This document shows, in pieces, positions 8,940 through 17,736 of a stretch of 64,000 nt of DNA (position 1 is the first letter of the stretch; each line of letters opens with the position of its first letter). The notes under the pieces were generated by a model. That model saw nothing but the letters and a program-made list of their open reading frames with translations, made no database searches and had not been told where the DNA came from. Origin of the DNA: Thermococcus aggregans. Its GTDB lineage: Archaea > Methanobacteriota_B > Thermococci > Thermococcales > Thermococcaceae. The stretch is from NCBI RefSeq assembly GCF_024022995.1, contig NZ_CP099582.1, forward strand, positions 1,663,054 through 1,727,053. Reading direction: 5' to 3'. A program made the translations under genes and the position numbers.

Positions 8940-9416
8940 TTGTACAAGGCACAGCTGGAGTTAGCCGGCATTGACACCAGCTTCTTGAATGATGTTAAAG
9001 TCGTAAAACTCGGTGGCAGGCTGAACGTCGGGCAAGTTGTGGGGAGGATTAGAGTTGAAGAGCTGGCGATTCAAGAGCACGAGTACAGGAAGGTTTTTGA
9101 CTCTCTGCTGAGGGAAAGAGAAATAGTAATTAATCCCATTTTGGGCTTTGAAAAGATATTCTCTCTCGCTGAGTCTACAAGAGAGGTGTTCCGTATTGTG
9201 AATGACGTCCTTTCTTTTGTTGGGGATAAGCGCAGGATTGCGTTTTACTTCATCAATACTGACGTGTTAGAGCGTGCTGTTCCAGATGCTTTGCCATTGC
9301 TTGAAGAGTTGGCAACAACCATAGTCGAGGTCACCACAGAGGGTAAGCTCTACAGGTTCTCTGTAGTGAAGTCTGTGAACAATGAACTCTCGGGACTCGA
9401 GTTCACTCTACCGTGA
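8940..9416 (+). pseudogene. DUF257-family protein, N-terminally truncated remnant
   Basis: The 158-residue frame resembles the C-terminal two thirds of DUF257, a Thermococcales-specific family of about 200 residues with a RecA/KaiC-like fold and unknown function. The block from LELAGIDTSFLNDVKV through VVGRIRVEE to LPLLEELATTIVEV fits. The first codon available is TTG, with no ribosome site, and the open frame upstream has no ATG or GTG. The N-terminal strand and loop region is therefore missing. I read it as a decayed gene. Assignment to DUF257 is from memory of conserved blocks. Confidence 0.5.
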
Positions 9417-9423
9417 TGCCAAA

Positions 9424-10299
9424 TTAGAGAAATAGCCTAAGGGCAAGAAAGAGGGCTAAAACTGCGAGAGTTAACACAATCGTAACTCCAATCCCCTCTT
9501 CTTCTTTAAGCTTATAATGAGCTAAAATGGCATTTGCCATTATTGCGGGAGGCATTGAAGCCTCAACAAGTACTGCATAGAATATTTCCGGATCAGCTCT
9601 TAGTGTTGAAGCGACAAAAACAAAAGGCAGGACTATTCTAAACGTCCCTACCTCAAGGAGCTTCCTCCATTCAAACTTCTGAAGGTTTATGCGGGAGCCG
9701 AAGTAAATGAGAATCGCGGGAATACTCCACCATCCGATTTTGTTCATACAACTCAGCAATCCTGAGGGAAGTTTAATACCCAGTAGCACAAAGGATAAGG
9801 CTAGTAGATTAGCAGTTGTAGGCGGAAACTTAAGCGCTCTTAGGAGGCTTTCCCTGAGCGAAGCTTTTCCGCTCGAATAATGTGCAGCAACGAAAGTCAC
9901 TATTGGAAGGACTATCAAGGTGTTTGTATTTGCATAGATAATCGCAGGGGTTAAGTCGTCCAAAAAGAGGCTTGCTATTGGGAATCCCATTGCCACTGTA
10001 TTTGGATACGTTGAGAGTATTATCAAAGCTCCCCGCCATTTTTTATCCTGCACAAAAAATCTGCCATAAAGAAAAGACGCCCCAAGGCTTAGGACAATGA
10101 CCAAGAAGACATACAAGAATACTACTTTAATCTCCATAAGGTATTCAATGTCCTTTGAGGCAACGTTTGAAAAGACGTAGAAGGTTAAAAGTCCCTGTGA
10201 GGCAAGCTTATTTAAATAGATGAACGGTATTTCAGACTTTACTAACCTCCGAAGGATAAGCCCTATGCCGATTAAAGCAAGCATTTCGTAGATGTTCAT
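9424..10299 (-). CDS. AEC-family (auxin efflux carrier-like) transporter
   Basis: A 291-residue integral membrane protein with about ten hydrophobic helices arranged as two repeats. The N-x3-M-GFP motif (NTVAMGFPIA) after the third to fourth helix is a hallmark of the Mem_trans/AEC family. Bacterial and archaeal members move organic acids or amino acids; the substrate here is unknown. It stands alone on the minus strand, and its end lies seven bases after the convergent DUF257 remnant. Confidence 0.78.
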   Translation of the reverse strand: MNIYEMLALIGIGLILRRLVKSEIPFIYLNKLASQGLLTFYVFSNVASKDIEYLMEIKVVFLYVFLVIVLSLGASFLYGRFFVQDKKWRGALIILSTYPNTVAMGFPIASLFLDDLTPAIIYANTNTLIVLPIVTFVAAHYSSGKASLRESLLRALKFPPTTANLLALSFVLLGIKLPSGLLSCMNKIGWWSIPAILIYFGSRINLQKFEWRKLLEVGTFRIVLPFVFVASTLRADPEIFYAVLVEASMPPAIMANAILAHYKLKEEEGIGVTIVLTLAVLALFLALRLFL

Positions 10300-10356
10300 G
10301 CTCTTAGGTAATAAGAAGGTTTAAAGAATTTTTCGCTCTGGAAATCCGTTATTTTG

Positions 10357-10701
10357 TCAATCCTCCAGCCAGACGGTATCTTCCCCAAAGTAGTTCAGCT
10401 TAACCACAAAGAGCCTAAATGGTTCTTCCCTTTCGTTTACAACCCAGTGAATTGTTTTTGGCTTTACAAGGTAGATATCGCCCGGTTTGGCGTTGTACTC
10501 CCCCCCTCCGATGCTGAGTTTTGCCTCACCGCTGATTATGCAAAAAAGCTCATATTGCTTCTCATGGTAGTGCTTTGGAACTCTTTGCTTTGGCTTTATC
10601 TCAACTATTTGGGCGTAACTCCCTTCCGGGAGCTCTCCCTCAAACAGGGGAGCCTTTCTATACGTGTCCCTATCAACAAACTCCTCAATTTTTGCCTTCA
10701 T
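10357..10701 (-). CDS. Cupin-domain protein
   Basis: A small (114 residues) single cupin barrel. Metal-ligand motif 1 is visible as H-x-H-x4-E (KHYHEKQYELF) followed by G; motif 2 is the PGDIYLVKPKTIH region. It could be a mannose-6-phosphate isomerase-like or regulatory cupin; the reaction is not predictable. It is divergent from the carbamoyltransferase, and the 61-bp gap holds a TATA-like TTTAAAAAG for the plus gene. Confidence 0.75.
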   Translation of the reverse strand: MKAKIEEFVDRDTYRKAPLFEGELPEGSYAQIVEIKPKQRVPKHYHEKQYELFCIISGEAKLSIGGGEYNAKPGDIYLVKPKTIHWVVNEREEPFRLFVVKLNYFGEDTVWLED

Positions 10702-10762
10702 TTCAATCCCCTGTGTTATGTTCCAAAGTTACGTTTAAAAAGCATTTGTCTAATCCCCACAC

Positions 10763-12364
10763 ATGATAATACTTGGAGTGCACGATGGACACGACGCAGG
10801 GGCAGTGCTATTCACGGAGAAAGAGATATACGCCGTAAACGAAGAGAGACTAAACAGAATAAAGAAGTATCGCGGGTTCCCGGAGCTCAGCATAAAGAAA
10901 GTTTTGGAAATGGGGGATATTCATCCAGAAGAAGTGGAAATAATAGCGGTTGCTGGCCTTTTCAGGAAGCAATCCCGGTTGTTGGAGCTAGAAAAACGGT
11001 TAAAGTCCATTTTTGGCAAAGACTTCAAAAAGAAAGTTCTCTTTGTTGAGCACCACCTTTGTCATGCCGCTTCCGCTTATCTCACCTCGGGATGGAGGGA
11101 GGCTCTGGCATTAAGTATAGACGCGGCGGGTGATGGACTAAGCTCCTCTATTTACATCGGAAGAGATGGCGAGATGATAAGAATAGCCCAGAGCACTTAT
11201 TTGGACTCACTTGGGGATTTTTACGCTTCTGTTACTGAGCTTTTAGGCTTTAAACCAATGAGGCATGAAGGGAAAGTAATGAGCTTAGCCGCCTATGGAA
11301 AGCCAGCTTATGATCTCTCAAACATCATTGAACTCAATGGATTGAGTTTTGAAAACAAGCTCAAGGTTGTCGGGATCGAAGCCACAAAAAAGCTTGCCGA
11401 GTTCTTTAATTATCCACTCTCCAAGGCCAAGGAAATTGCCCAGCAGATGAAAAAGGGCAACCTTGATGGAGAACTACAGAAAAAGGCAATTGAGATTGCG
11501 GCCTCTGCCCAAGCACGTCTTGAAAAGCTTCTCGACGAGCTCGGTTTAAAACTTAGAAGTTACAACTTAAAACTCGCCTACGCTGGAGGGGTTGCACAAA
11601 ACGTAAAGGCAAATGCAATATTGAGGAAGCATTTCCCGGATTTGTGGGTATTTCCCGCTATGGACGATGCTGGCTTAGCTTTCGGTGCTGCGGCATTTGT
11701 AAAGGCACAAATGGAGAGGCTGGATGGAAAGTGGAAGCCTTTTAAACTGGAGCATGTGTATTTGGGTCCCTCTTATGACGAAAACAAAATTGAGTCCCTC
11801 TTGAGAGAGGAAAACCTAAAATTTGAGTACCGTGAAGATGTCGAGGAAGTTGTGGTAGAAATGCTCCTAGAAGGAAAGCTTGTGGGCTTTTTCCAGGGAA
11901 AAATGGAATATGGGCCCAGAGCACTCGGCAACCGTTCTATCCTTGCCAATCCGATGGACAAGGAAGTTGTGAAAAAACTTAACGTGTCGTTAAATAGAGA
12001 CGTCTTCCAGCCCTTTGCCCCTTCAATGCTGGAGGAAAGAATCGAGGACTACCTCCAAGACCCATATCCAAACAAGTTCATGACAATGAGCTACAAGGCA
12101 ACGGAAAAAATGATAAAGGAAGCCCCGGCAGTTGTGCACGTTGACGGTACTACAAGACCTCAGACCCTTCTTAGAGACGACAATCCGAGGTATTATGACG
12201 TAATAAAACGTTTTGAGGAGGAAACCGGTGTTGGAATTGTCCTAAACACGAGCTTCAACATGCATGGGGAACCAATAGTTTGCTCCCCAGCAGACGCGGT
12301 TAGAACTTTCAGAAAAGCAAGGCTTGATGCCCTCGTTTTAGAGAACTTTGTTGTATATTCATAG
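10763..12364 (+). CDS. Carbamoyltransferase, NodU/CmcH/TobZ family
   Basis: A 533-residue O-carbamoyltransferase with an N-terminal Kae1-like ASKHA domain and a C-terminal Carbam_trans_C domain from about residue 340. The metal motif H97/H98-x2-H101-A-x-S-A is present. The C-terminal domain shows GRMEYGPRALGNRS-type signature (here KMEYGPRALGNRSILA) and NTSFNMHGEPIV. The family carbamoylates sugars or antibiotics from carbamoyl phosphate via carbamoyl-AMP; the Thermococcales acceptor is unknown. The protein is full length. Confidence 0.87.
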   Translation: MIILGVHDGHDAGAVLFTEKEIYAVNEERLNRIKKYRGFPELSIKKVLEMGDIHPEEVEIIAVAGLFRKQSRLLELEKRLKSIFGKDFKKKVLFVEHHLCHAASAYLTSGWREALALSIDAAGDGLSSSIYIGRDGEMIRIAQSTYLDSLGDFYASVTELLGFKPMRHEGKVMSLAAYGKPAYDLSNIIELNGLSFENKLKVVGIEATKKLAEFFNYPLSKAKEIAQQMKKGNLDGELQKKAIEIAASAQARLEKLLDELGLKLRSYNLKLAYAGGVAQNVKANAILRKHFPDLWVFPAMDDAGLAFGAAAFVKAQMERLDGKWKPFKLEHVYLGPSYDENKIESLLREENLKFEYREDVEEVVVEMLLEGKLVGFFQGKMEYGPRALGNRSILANPMDKEVVKKLNVSLNRDVFQPFAPSMLEERIEDYLQDPYPNKFMTMSYKATEKMIKEAPAVVHVDGTTRPQTLLRDDNPRYYDVIKRFEEETGVGIVLNTSFNMHGEPIVCSPADAVRTFRKARLDALVLENFVVYS

Positions 12365-12432
12365 GTTCCTCTCCTTTACATTCTCGGTTGATTTTCCTTG
12401 AAATGTTTCAGGAGAAACCTTGCGTGTTAAAA

Positions 12433-12933
12433 TCAAACTAAACCAAAATAAATTACCCCCGGAACCTTATTTTTAAATTTAAATTCCCTGTATCTTATAT
12501 CTTTTAATGATCCGGAAATTTTCCGCAAATGCATTTGCCAATTTTTATGGTTATGAGTTGCAGGAAAAACTACAAACAAAATCGCCTTATTGGTGTAATC
12601 TGTAGATCTTAGTTTTTCAATGTCTTCGAGTATCCCCTGGATATTTTTAGTAATCGGTCTATGCTTGTTCTTGACGTCTTCATATCTGTAATTAGTGTTG
12701 ATAGTTTTTAGTTCTATTGCCCAGTCATCAAAGGTAATATCAATTCTGTCTTTTTCTGGAATTATTATTAAAGTTGGGAAATGTTTTAGTAGGCTCTCAC
12801 ATAATTCTACCTTGAGCCAACCTTCAAATTTTGCTCTCTCTTTGCAAAATACTGCTACACCAATATTGTTTTCTAATTTGGGTATTATGTCTTTGAATAT
12901 GACCTCAGCCAATTTTTCAAACGTTATTTCCAT
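12433..12933 (-). CDS. Putative PD-(D/E)XK nuclease, orphan
   Basis: A 166-residue protein I cannot name. A PD-(D/E)XK pattern is visible: helix-borne E37 and E43, D65 in RIDITF, then E74-L-K76 in WAIELKT, which together form a typical nuclease metal site. A Lys-rich segment around residues 86-95 and a strand LFVVFP follow. No methyltransferase or partner gene is next to it. It could be a solitary restriction-like enzyme or a repair nuclease. The start ATG has GGGAAT upstream. The coding region is AT-rich like acquired genes. Confidence 0.5.
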   Translation of the reverse strand: MEITFEKLAEVIFKDIIPKLENNIGVAVFCKERAKFEGWLKVELCESLLKHFPTLIIIPEKDRIDITFDDWAIELKTINTNYRYEDVKNKHRPITKNIQGILEDIEKLRSTDYTNKAILFVVFPATHNHKNWQMHLRKISGSLKDIRYREFKFKNKVPGVIYFGLV

Positions 12934-13092
12934 TGTTTATTCCCTCAAAGTTAATTACTGCTTAGATCACATATAAATTTTACGATAATTATGAGAAAAT
13001 AGAGAATGAGGATCGACAAAACTCAAACTTCTGATATGATTTGATATAGGTAAAATTATAAACATCAACGAGAAATCCCTCTGGTGAGGCTC

Positions 13093-14262
13093 ATGGCGCT
13101 AAGTGATAGGCTTGAAATGGTAAACCCTTCTGAAATAAGGAAGCTCTTTGACCTTGCTCAGGGAATTGAAGGCGTAATATCACTTGGGATTGGGGAACCA
13201 GACTTTGACACTCCAGAGCACATAAAAGAATACGCAAAGGAAGCCCTTGACAAGGGACTAACGCACTACAGCCCAAACGCAGGAATTTTGGAACTCAGGG
13301 AAGCCGTTGCAGAAAAGTTCAAGAAGCATAACGGGATTGACGCGGATCCAAAAACCCAAATAATGATAACTGTTGGCACAAATCAGCAGATCCTAATGGG
13401 GCTTGCAACGTTCCTCAGGGATAATGAGGAAGTCCTCATTCCTTCTCCAATGTTCGTCAGCTATGCCCCCGCGGTTATCTTAGCCGGAGGAAAACCCGTT
13501 GAAGTGCCCACATACGAGGAGAACGAATTCCGCTTAACCGTTGACGACCTCGAGAAATACGTCACCCCAAAAACAAGGGCTTTGATCATAAACACTCCTA
13601 ACAACCCGACTGGAGCCGTTTTAACGAAAAAAGACCTCGAAGAAATTGCAGACTTTGCCGTAGAGCATGATTTAATGGTTTTAAGCGACGAAGTTTACGA
13701 ATACTTCGTCTACGACGGCGTCAAAAACTACAGCATCGCTTCTCTAGACGGCATGTTTGAAAGAACAATAACTATGAACGGCTTTTCAAAAACCTTTGCA
13801 ATGACTGGATGGCGTTTGGGATTTTTAGCGGCTCCTGAGTGGGTCATAGAGAAGATGGTCCGCTTCCAGATGTACAATGCCACATGCCCGGTAACGTTTA
13901 TCCAATACGCAGCTGCAAAGGCTTTAAGGGACGAAAGGAGCTGGAAAGCTGTAGAGGAGATGCGCAGGGAGTATGAGAGGAGGAGAAACCTTGTTTGGAA
14001 GAGGCTAAACGAGATGGGACTGCCAACGGTTAAGCCCAAGGGAGCGTTCTACATATTCCCGAGAATTAAGGATACTGGGCTTACAAGCAAAGAGTTCAGC
14101 GAACTCATGATAAAGGAGGCCAAGGTCGTCGTTGTTCCAGGAAGCGCCTTTGGAAATGCTGGAGAAGGCTACGTGAGGATAAGCTATGCCACAGCCTACG
14201 AAAAGCTTGAGGAAGCAATGGACAGAATGGAAAAAGTTCTGAAAGAAAAGAACCTCGTTTAA
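13093..14262 (+). CDS. Class I/II PLP aminotransferase (aspartate/aromatic type)
   Basis: A fold-type I aminotransferase of 389 residues. Landmarks: N171 in NTPNNPTG, D199-x2-Y202 in SDEVYEYF, the PLP-linking K233 in GFSKTFAMTGWRLG, and a C-terminal substrate Arg in YVRISYA. It probably uses aspartate or aromatic amino acids with 2-oxoglutarate; sequence alone does not decide. The ATG at 13093 is chosen because GGTGAGG precedes it; an upstream in-frame GTG at 13084 is part of that site. Confidence 0.88.
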   Translation: MALSDRLEMVNPSEIRKLFDLAQGIEGVISLGIGEPDFDTPEHIKEYAKEALDKGLTHYSPNAGILELREAVAEKFKKHNGIDADPKTQIMITVGTNQQILMGLATFLRDNEEVLIPSPMFVSYAPAVILAGGKPVEVPTYEENEFRLTVDDLEKYVTPKTRALIINTPNNPTGAVLTKKDLEEIADFAVEHDLMVLSDEVYEYFVYDGVKNYSIASLDGMFERTITMNGFSKTFAMTGWRLGFLAAPEWVIEKMVRFQMYNATCPVTFIQYAAAKALRDERSWKAVEEMRREYERRRNLVWKRLNEMGLPTVKPKGAFYIFPRIKDTGLTSKEFSELMIKEAKVVVVPGSAFGNAGEGYVRISYATAYEKLEEAMDRMEKVLKEKNLV

Positions 14263-14352
14263 GCTTGATATCTTTCCTTTTTATGCTTAACCATCCAAAG
14301 CCGAGGAGGAAAAGAAGGATTGGAAGAGAAAGTCTTTCAACTCCAAGACCCC

Positions 14353-15708
14353 CTATTGGAGATTTTCCATAAGTACAGCTTCAATCTCTTCCACCTCAAC
14401 TTTGTTATTTCTGTTTAAATCCCTCCATCTGAGCAGTGTGAGCTTTTCAGGCCTTCTTTCCTTATAGTAAAGCAGGCAAGCTCTGGTTCCATACCTGTGT
14501 GTCCCTACTATGAACACTCTTCCACTTTCGGGCTGAATTAGGCAGTAATCTTCTTTCTTCCAAGTGCTTTTATAAATAATCCCATCAAATTCCATGGTAT
14601 CCCTTGTAAAAGTCGCGTTAACAAACTTAGCTGCAGCTTTTCCGAGAACAATCTGCTTGTTGGGAGTTTCATTAGAGAACACTTCTCTTGCTATACTCTC
14701 ATCAACGTCTGTAACCGTTACAAATGGTTTAAACGTGAAGAAATGAACTCCTTGAGAGTCTGCTATTACAGCGTTTAGCCCGAAAACCGCAGTATGTTTG
14801 ACATCAGTGGTATAACTCCCCAAAACCCCGTTTTCTGAAATGAAATACACCCTATTAGGAGTCACGGCGAGAGCCAGAGAATCTGATGTCTCGAGGGATG
14901 TGATATTCCCATCAAGCTTGAATCTCCGGATAAGTGTGCCGTTAAGGGAATAGAACTCCACATTGTTGTCTATTCCAACGAGTAAATTATTGGCGAAAAA
15001 TTTGATGTTGAGGTATTTAGCTGAGGGGGTCTTGAATATTGTACCATTGCATAGACACTCATGTATTGATGTCACGTTGGGCGTAAGTTGCATTCTCCAG
15101 AGTTCTCTGGAATCTTTTAGTAAGATTAAAGTCCCGTTTTCAAGTGCCAAAGCAACAAAATCTTTGTATGCATCGAGGCTTTTGATTGATACACAAGGAG
15201 GCAGACTAAGTACTTTCTCAATTCTTCCATTTTTAACGGCATAGAGGTCATCTCCACCAAGATAAACTGTGTTGCCATCAATGGCAATGGTGTTAACGGA
15301 AAATGAAATGTTTGCAGACCATATTATACCCTCTCTACCAAGGAGATAGAGCTTAGGCATGCCCATGGGATCAAGGTCGTAAACTGCGAGGTATTTTTCT
15401 GAATCTGTAAACCATGGGGGATTTTTGAGTGAAATATTATATGAGCGGATTGGGAAGTTTTTATCAATCCATAGTGCTCTATCCTTGGTTAGGGATACAA
15501 GGTATCCATCAGAAAAGCCAATCCAGAGAGGCGTTACGTTATATTCCAAAAGAACCTCACCACTTTCGTCAAGAATGTAGAGCTTGTCAGAGGTAACTGC
15601 AACGAGATTCTCATTTACTGCGATAGAGTTGGCACTAAGTTGAATGCTCCACAACGGATTAGTTGCCAGCAGAGCTAAGATGAATAAAGGAAAAGAGAGG
15701 GGCAACAT
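14353..15708 (-). CDS. Secreted beta-propeller (PQQ-like) protein with C-terminal EF-hand-like loop
   Basis: A 451-residue exported protein. A hydrophobic N-terminal segment (residues 1-20) acts as a signal peptide or anchor. It is followed by many short blade-like repeats with alternating strands, for example KLYILDESGEVL and NNVEFYSLNGTLI, as in PQQ/WD-like propellers. Near the C-terminus DLNRNNKVEVEEIE has the spacing of a calcium-binding or dockerin-type loop. It sits 12 bases after a small secreted protein in the same direction. The role is unknown; cell-surface binding is likely. Confidence 0.6.
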   Translation of the reverse strand: MLPLSFPLFILALLATNPLWSIQLSANSIAVNENLVAVTSDKLYILDESGEVLLEYNVTPLWIGFSDGYLVSLTKDRALWIDKNFPIRSYNISLKNPPWFTDSEKYLAVYDLDPMGMPKLYLLGREGIIWSANISFSVNTIAIDGNTVYLGGDDLYAVKNGRIEKVLSLPPCVSIKSLDAYKDFVALALENGTLILLKDSRELWRMQLTPNVTSIHECLCNGTIFKTPSAKYLNIKFFANNLLVGIDNNVEFYSLNGTLIRRFKLDGNITSLETSDSLALAVTPNRVYFISENGVLGSYTTDVKHTAVFGLNAVIADSQGVHFFTFKPFVTVTDVDESIAREVFSNETPNKQIVLGKAAAKFVNATFTRDTMEFDGIIYKSTWKKEDYCLIQPESGRVFIVGTHRYGTRACLLYYKERRPEKLTLLRWRDLNRNNKVEVEEIEAVLMENLQ

Positions 15709-15720
15709 CTGTCGTCCCTC

Positions 15721-15927
15721 CTACCCTGCCGCTACCTCCATAGTGGTAAGAACTTGATTATCTACCCCTGCAAACTCCCCTTTTTGCACTATCGTTCCAC
15801 CTGTTAATCCTGTAGTTCTTCCACTCTGACAAGCCTTGTCCTTATCACCGTTGCCAATTCCCGCACTACCGAAAAATCCTAAAACCACCAAACCAAGTAA
15901 CAAAAAGCTTAACAACTTTAACCGCAT
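15721..15927 (-). CDS. Small secreted protein, unknown function
   Basis: 68 residues with a clear hydrophobic signal segment (KLLSFLLLGLVVLGFFGSA), then a Gly/Thr-rich mature part of about 45 residues with one Cys. GGTGATG precedes the ATG with good spacing. It is probably cotranscribed with the beta-propeller gene downstream. No family is recognised. Confidence 0.5.
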   Translation of the reverse strand: MRLKLLSFLLLGLVVLGFFGSAGIGNGDKDKACQSGRTTGLTGGTIVQKGEFAGVDNQVLTTMEVAAG

Positions 15928-16026
15928 TGAGCATCACCAACGGAAGTTTTCATAGACTATTTATGTCTATTAAGCCATTTAAATTTTTGGTTTGCAATAG
16001 AAAATTAGTTTTGAAAAAAGTAAGCA

Positions 16027-16240
16027 TTAAAAAGACTCCAATTTTAATCCTGCTGGTGGATTGAACAAACCGTTGATGCTATTCTCTGCATAAAGTCACA
16101 ACAGATTCTGAATTATTAGTGTCCCTCCTATTGTAGAGCTCCTCTAAATACCGCTCTGCGTAGTTGAAACCATTGAATTGGCCTATTTGAATAAATAATT
16201 CCCGAGCCGTCGAGTTAGCAATAGAGGGAGTAATAGACTA
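16027..16240 (-). pseudogene. Possible degenerate gene fragment in the 15928-16390 gap
   Basis: The 463-bp gap has no intact gene. On the minus strand one frame reads ARELFIQIGQFNGFNYAERY and onward to a stop at 16079; the next frame continues with GLFNPPAGLKLESF to a stop at 16027. The composition is protein-like, which suggests a frameshifted C-terminal remnant. No family is recognised and chance is possible. TATA-like TTTTTATC at about 16350-16357 probably serves the HypE-like gene. Confidence 0.25.
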
Positions 16241-16390
16241 TAGACTTAAGATAGAGCTTAAGGACCACACCGAAACCTGACAAGTGGAAAAATAATTTGC
16301 AAACGTTCTCGTCTTCGGTAAAAAGATTACTTTATTAGTTTTGGACAACCTTTTTATCTTTTCTATCCTCATTTTAATGGGGATGAAAAA

Positions 16391-17380
16391 ATGCTTCCAG
16401 GAAAGGTTCCTCCAGAGATACTTGAGAAGATCGTTTTTAACCTTCTAGGGGCCCAAGATGAAAGAGTGATAGTAAAATCCGGTGTGGGAATTGATGCGGC
16501 TGCAATAGACTTTGGGGAAACCGTTCTCGTTGCATCCAGTGACCCCATAACGGGAGCAGAGAAGCACATAGGCTTTTATGCAATAAACGTGAACGCAAAC
16601 GATGTTGCAACATTTGGAGCCAGACCGAGATGGTTTCTTGCAACAATTTTGCTCCCCGAGAATGCCGATGAGGATGTGCTTAGGGAAATAATGGAGGACA
16701 TGCACAAAAGCGCCGAAAAACTTGGAGTTTCAATAGTTGGCGGTCACACGGAAGTTACGATTGGGTTAAATAGGCCAATAGTTATTGGAACAATGCTCGG
16801 CGAGGTTAAAAAAGAAAAGCTTGTGCGTTCAAACGGCGCAAAAGCTGGAGATGTCATAATCCTAACCAAAGGCGCGGGAATTGAGGGAACATCCATCATA
16901 GCAAGCGAAAAGGAGGAAGAGCTAAGGGAAGTGTTCGGGGACGAGCTTGTAGAGAGGGCAAAGCGGTTCCTTGAGAAAATAAGCGTGGTTAAAGAAGCCC
17001 TAATTGCCACAGAGATTGGAGTTCACGCTATGCATGACCCCACAGAGGGAGGAATAGCAAACGGCTTCCACGAGATGGCGGATGCAGCCGGGCTGGGATT
17101 TAGGGTTTACTACGATAGGATACCCATTGCAGAAGAGACCAAGAAGCTGTGCGAGTACTTTAACTTAGACCCCTTGGCGTTGATAAGCTCGGGCTCCCTT
17201 CTAATTGCAGCACCGCCAGAAAAAGCCGAAGAAATTGTGAAGGCAATAAAGAAAGAAGGAATTGAGGCTGCAATAGTTGGGGAGTTTCTGGAAGATAAGA
17301 ACGTAAAGGTTATCGTAAGAGACGGAAAAGAAGTTCCACTAAAAAGACCTGAAACAGATGAAATTTGGAAACTCTTTTAA
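16391..17380 (+). CDS. HypE-like AIR synthase-family protein
   Basis: 329 residues with the two-domain AIR-synthase (PurM) fold used by HypE, SelD, ThiL and PurL. N-terminal ATP-binding residues are seen in VGIDAAAIDFGE, NVNANDVATFGA and VGGHTEVT; the C-terminal domain has HDPTEGGIANGFHEMA. It is closest to HypE, which dehydrates a thiocarboxamide on its own C-terminal Cys during NiFe-hydrogenase maturation. Here the protein ends DEIWKLF and lacks that Cys, so it is a paralogue with another substrate. No other hyp genes are near. Confidence 0.75.
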   Translation: MLPGKVPPEILEKIVFNLLGAQDERVIVKSGVGIDAAAIDFGETVLVASSDPITGAEKHIGFYAINVNANDVATFGARPRWFLATILLPENADEDVLREIMEDMHKSAEKLGVSIVGGHTEVTIGLNRPIVIGTMLGEVKKEKLVRSNGAKAGDVIILTKGAGIEGTSIIASEKEEELREVFGDELVERAKRFLEKISVVKEALIATEIGVHAMHDPTEGGIANGFHEMADAAGLGFRVYYDRIPIAEETKKLCEYFNLDPLALISSGSLLIAAPPEKAEEIVKAIKKEGIEAAIVGEFLEDKNVKVIVRDGKEVPLKRPETDEIWKLF

Positions 17381-17415
17381 GGATTTTTACATTTATTACT
17401 ATTGGGGATTGTCAA

Positions 17416-17736
17416 ATGGCAGATGTAGAAATGGCGAAAAAGTTGATAAAAGTCGGTGGTATTCTAAGCGTCATAGAGCCATTCTTCATAGCGGTTCTCC
17501 TTCTGCTCACAGTTGTGGGAATAGTGCTCGCAATACCCTTCGCAATCCTCGGCTACTGGATACTTAAGAGGTCAGAGGAGGTCATTGAACTTATTGAAAA
17601 CAAAGAGTACAAAAAAGCAAAAGACAAACTTTTAATTCCAGCAGTAATTGCCCTCATCTTGACGAGTAGAGTGGGAGGAATTTTAATGCTCCTAGGTTTG
17701 GTGTTGCTTCCTTCGGAAGACTCTATCTCCGTTTGA
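17416..17736 (+). CDS. Small membrane protein, unknown function
   Basis: 106 residues from the ATG at 17416, preceded by GGGGAT. Two or three hydrophobic helices are visible (about residues 20-50 and 75-100), with a charged cytoplasmic loop containing KRSEEVIELIENKEYKKAK. It overlaps the convergent gene by 14 bases. The 17365 ATG would overlap the HypE-like gene and lacks a ribosome site. No family is recognised. Confidence 0.55.
   Translation: MADVEMAKKLIKVGGILSVIEPFFIAVLLLLTVVGIVLAIPFAILGYWILKRSEEVIELIENKEYKKAKDKLLIPAVIALILTSRVGGILMLLGLVLLPSEDSISV

Noticed and set aside
10354-11049. Plus-strand 231-codon ORF
   Set aside because: Antisense to the cupin gene and out of frame with the carbamoyltransferase, both well supported.
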